Origin: Marasmius tenuissimus
Lineage: Eukaryota > Basidiomycota > Agaricomycetes > Agaricales > Marasmiaceae
DNA: 64,000 nt
NCBI GenBank assembly: GCA_029532415.1
Contig: JAQOTA010000050.1
Span: 4,650,001 to 4,714,000, forward strand
Direction of reading: 5' to 3'
Positions 57,203-64,000 of the stretch are shown in pieces. Each line of letters starts with the position of its first letter. Positions within the stretch are counted from its first letter, which is position 1. Below the pieces are notes generated by a model that saw nothing but the letters and a program-made list of their open reading frames with translations, had not been told where the DNA came from and made no database searches. Made by a program: the position numbers and the translations under genes.

Positions 57203-58264
57203 ATTGTCCTTGAGTTGTGTTAAAGTCCTGATGGGGAGGTTGACGACCGGGGAGGAACACCTCAGGAAAACCATACACTTCTTTCCTTTTCAACATCCCA
57301 GGATGTGGAGAAATAGGAGACATAGGAGAAGTATCAAAACTCATCCAGAGTTAGGGGCATACCAGCCGGTCAGGGGAGCAAGTAAGTTCAAATGTGAGCT
57401 ATTACTTGGAAAAAATTAGTTCCAATGAATAGGACTTCAATTTTCATACACCGCTGAGCATGGATCCTTGTACGGCCGCGCCGTGCTCAAACCAAAGTTC
57501 CCACAGCTCTTGTCGTAGTGGAAAGGTTTATGCCAGTGAAAAGGTCGGATGACAAGCAACGACCTACTGCGTAGTAGGGAACGACGCCGTTCACCCATGT
57601 CAGAATGGCTTTCGACCATCTCCAGTGCGGGTCTTTACTTGGATCTGGGAATTTGTTTTCTGCAATCGTATGGAGCGACGAGCAGGAGCTAGTCCGGATG
57701 GGAATAACCACGCTGCACTGGCAAGTATATATGCTTCAAGTTAAACCAGTTGCGGCTCCCTCCAGCTCCCTCCTCCTATTTCTCTTTCGTACAAGTCGGG
57801 GCCGCCAAAAGAACGTAAAGTAGGCCGCCGTTCGGGACAAATCAGCTCCTTGACTTTGGCTGGAAGCTCGGTTTCTCGGTGAGTGAGGGAAGTTTGTTGA
57901 TCACAAGGTTCAACCTAACAACTTTACGCGGCGGAATTCGTGAATGTCACAAGATTAACAGCGCCAGCAAAGGGAGAGGGAGTTGAAAGCGTGGGGGAAT
58001 TCGGAAAGAGATATGATAACCATGTGGCGACCATCAAATAAGGGCCATGACACTATGTACCCGGCGGCAGCCTGCTTCCTTGGCGCGACTGTTAATCGTT
58101 GCCGCCGGCCCCTAATGATACTCTATCTCAACATCTCACGAGTCACTGCAATTGTGATGAAGCAACCTTGATGATCTTGATCGTTCTTGGGGAATTGCTC
58201 ACCCTGCAAGAGTAATACCCGAAATCAGCGCATCCTGCATCCCAATCTCGTCGTAGCAACGAGT
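57203..58264. other. Region between the DUF6534 gene and its pseudogene
   Basis: About 1 kb. The first 150-200 bp upstream of the intact gene resemble the sequence upstream of the pseudogene (shared stretches such as TTTCAACA and GGAGAAGTATC), so the duplication included the promoter. The rest shows only short unassignable frames and a TATATAT at 57728-57734. Confidence 0.5.
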
Positions 58265-59141
58265 CGGGTGTTGAGAATCATTTAGAGGTCTGGAGATCGG
58301 CAAATGTCGCATTAGACTGAATGGTAACACTCGTCGATGCCACCGAGCCAGCCAACCCAGCCAGGCCGGACGCGGTGACGATGAGTCCAGCCAAACACTT
58401 CACATCAACACCTTGAAGCGCCATGCAAAAAATAGTGGAACCTGTGTGGCGATGATCCCTTGCGCAACGACGTGAAGGTCAGTGGAGCGTCATTGGCATA
58501 TAGGACGCCTCATCTAGAATCTCATCTAGAAACTCACAGTGAAGACGGGGTCCGTCGCAAACACAATGAATGAAAACATCTTGTCGGTATAAGAGGGGAG
58601 ACCGAGACAGATCGAAGGCTTGCACCAGTTGACTCGTATCAAGGTGCGAATGTTACCTGGGTTGCAGGCCATAAGACGATTGTAGGACAAGGAGGTCGAT
58701 TGAAACGTGTACCAAGCTTCTTGACCAATGCCCCATAAAGGTGGACCGGGATGAAGGTTTCGTTGAGTACGTTGAGGAGGTATAGAATGCTGACCCTATT
58801 CAATTGTAGTCTGTTAGATGTGTCGGCGGATGCCAGGCAGACGACGAGATTCACGTAGGATTTAATCCAAAGTTTGTCCGTAGTTATAAGAAGTGGCCGC
58901 TGGTGTTAACGTTAAGACCTCAAGCACAAAGTATGAAGAAGCCATTTAACGGCCTTTTGTATATAGGTGGTAGCATAGATATAGCACTGTGTAGTGACAA
59001 CACCTGGCAAGCACACGTTGAGTAGGAGCCCGACGATCATGGGTCCTTGTCTGAATGCAGTGTTAAAATCCATGTATGTTGCCAACTTCAATCTAGAGAA
59101 GACACCCACATGCCAAGCTCAGGGAGGCCGCCTGGATCCAT
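58265..59141 (-). pseudogene. Decayed tandem copy of the DUF6534 gene
   Basis: The copy is recognisable from an ATG at 59141 (MDPGGLPELG) spliced into QGPMIVGLLLNVCLPGVVTTQ, through CYIYATTY, LYLLNVLNETFIPVHLY and VFATDPVFT, to IIATQVPLFFAWRFKVL. It is broken in several ways relative to the intact gene. The donor after TTY reads GCCG instead of GTAG. The matching acceptor reads CTAC instead of CTAG. A TGA stop lies at 58400-58402. One base is missing just after it. Homology ends near 58265, before the last exons. At least three independent lesions make function very unlikely. Confidence 0.85.
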
Positions 59142-59924
59142 ATTATCCTCGAGTCGCGTCGAAGTTTAGTAGGGGAAGTCGACGCTCTCGGGAGAAAAGC
59201 CGTACCATCTATCTCTTTTTCAACACACCAGTGGAAGCAAGGCCTAGATGGGAGAAGTATCCTGAAGTATCGAAACTGGTACTGATCAAGGGTTGGGATG
59301 TTTCAATTCTAATTTACATTCTGGTGAAGACCGTCTCTAATTATCGACTTGTTTCTTCGTTCCATGTAAGTGTGAAGTGCTTGTTAGCGCGGACCAGCAG
59401 TAACACTAAAGTCGACCTCACCAGTGGGAACAATGTCAAGTACTTACAACTTCCCGAGTTGGCAGGCTAACTTCGATCCTTTCCTCTGACAACATCAACT
59501 GTCAATCGACAGTTTATCTTCTCACATTGCTAGAACTGATTCCCCATTTACGCCCCCTGCATGGATTGATTCACCGGGAAGACCGTTTCCGGACGGCGTG
59601 AATGCAAATCGAAGATAAAAGCCAGTGTGGTGCAGGGAGGTGACGGTCGAGGGGTAAGCGCTTATGTGCCATTGAGTATTACGTGGACATTGGACTCAAC
59701 GTAGCAAGATAGACAGACGTTGCTGCCTTTGATTCGAGTTCAAGACATTCTGAATACACAAAAGAAACCATACTAAGGGAGCCAAGTAATGTAAAATATG
59801 TAGCATCTACACAAAGAATAACCAAGTGGTACAATGGTATAGTATGCAGAGGTAGGCACCTCTATGAATAAGTGTCAAGAAATAATGATATTGATAATGT
59901 TGGAATAGCGACGCAGTACATTCT
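59142..59924. other. Intergenic region between the DUF6534 pseudogene and SMC5
   Basis: About 780 bp. The left 150 bp are the degraded promoter of the pseudogene. The right part is the AT-rich 3' UTR of SMC5. No ORF of note; a tRNA-like stretch near 59830 lacks the needed B box. Confidence 0.45.

Positions 59925-64000
<4,076 letters not shown>

Noticed and set aside
59820..59895. tRNA-like stretch with a D-arm-like TGGTACAATGGTATAGTA
   Set aside because: No B box (GGTTCGANNCC type) and no acceptor stem can be formed.

Overview
The window is nuclear DNA of a filamentous basidiomycete, most likely an Agaricomycete. Genes are close together and cut by many introns of about 50-70 bp with GT...AG ends. 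The families present fit that assignment: basidiomycete F-box/LRR-like proteins, DUF6534 membrane proteins, a Ser/Thr-rich GPI-anchored surface protein, a neurofibromin/Ira-type RasGAP and an Arb1-type RNAi protein. Gene models below were built by hand-splicing. For nine of them the exon lengths sum to a whole number of codons.

Layout, left to right. 0-4.5 kb: the 3'-truncated end of a Nam8/Ngr1-like RNA-binding protein gene (minus strand), then about 3 kb without a convincing gene. 4.5-14.4 kb: a very large RasGAP (neurofibromin/Ira) gene. 14.7-18.0 kb: a coiled-coil protein of unknown function. 18.8-20.1 kb: a dihydrodipicolinate-synthase-family aldolase with a TATA box and a GC-AG intron. 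20-23 kb: gene-poor DNA holding a 180-bp PIF/Harbinger-like MITE. 23-28.3 kb (plus strand): a cytochrome P450, an EasG-like NAD(P)-binding reductase and an F-box protein. 28.4-29.9 kb: an EVE-domain (THYN1-type) protein built from nine exons, five of them 16-34 nt. 30.9-31.3 kb: a 445-bp hAT-like non-autonomous transposon with a perfect 8-bp target duplication.

31.5-36.6 kb: a GPI-anchored Kre9/Knh1-like protein, a second F-box protein, and an Arb1 homologue (Argonaute siRNA chaperone subunit). 37.0-43.8 kb: a duplicated block of omega-class glutathione transferase plus short-chain dehydrogenase. Both transferase copies need the same 4-nt microexon. A previously hidden 130-aa three-exon orphan gene lies inside the block. 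44.9-49.1 kb: a Boi1/Boi2/Pob1-type SH3-SAM-PH polarity protein with an apparent C-terminal calponin-homology domain. 49.8-51.9 kb: a secreted amidase-signature enzyme. 52.6-55.0 kb: a proline-rich, potentially N-myristoylated protein ending in a NADAR domain. 55.4-59.1 kb: an intact DUF6534 membrane protein gene and, upstream of it, a decayed tandem copy that has lost splice sites and gained a stop codon. 59.9-64.0 kb: most of an SMC5 gene, whose 5' end lies beyond the window.

The genes do not form one pathway. The most coherent groups are the SDR/GST block (likely redox or xenobiotic metabolism), the P450/EasG-like pair (possible small metabolic unit), and several housekeeping genes: Ras signalling, polarity, RNAi heterochromatin and SMC5/6 DNA repair.
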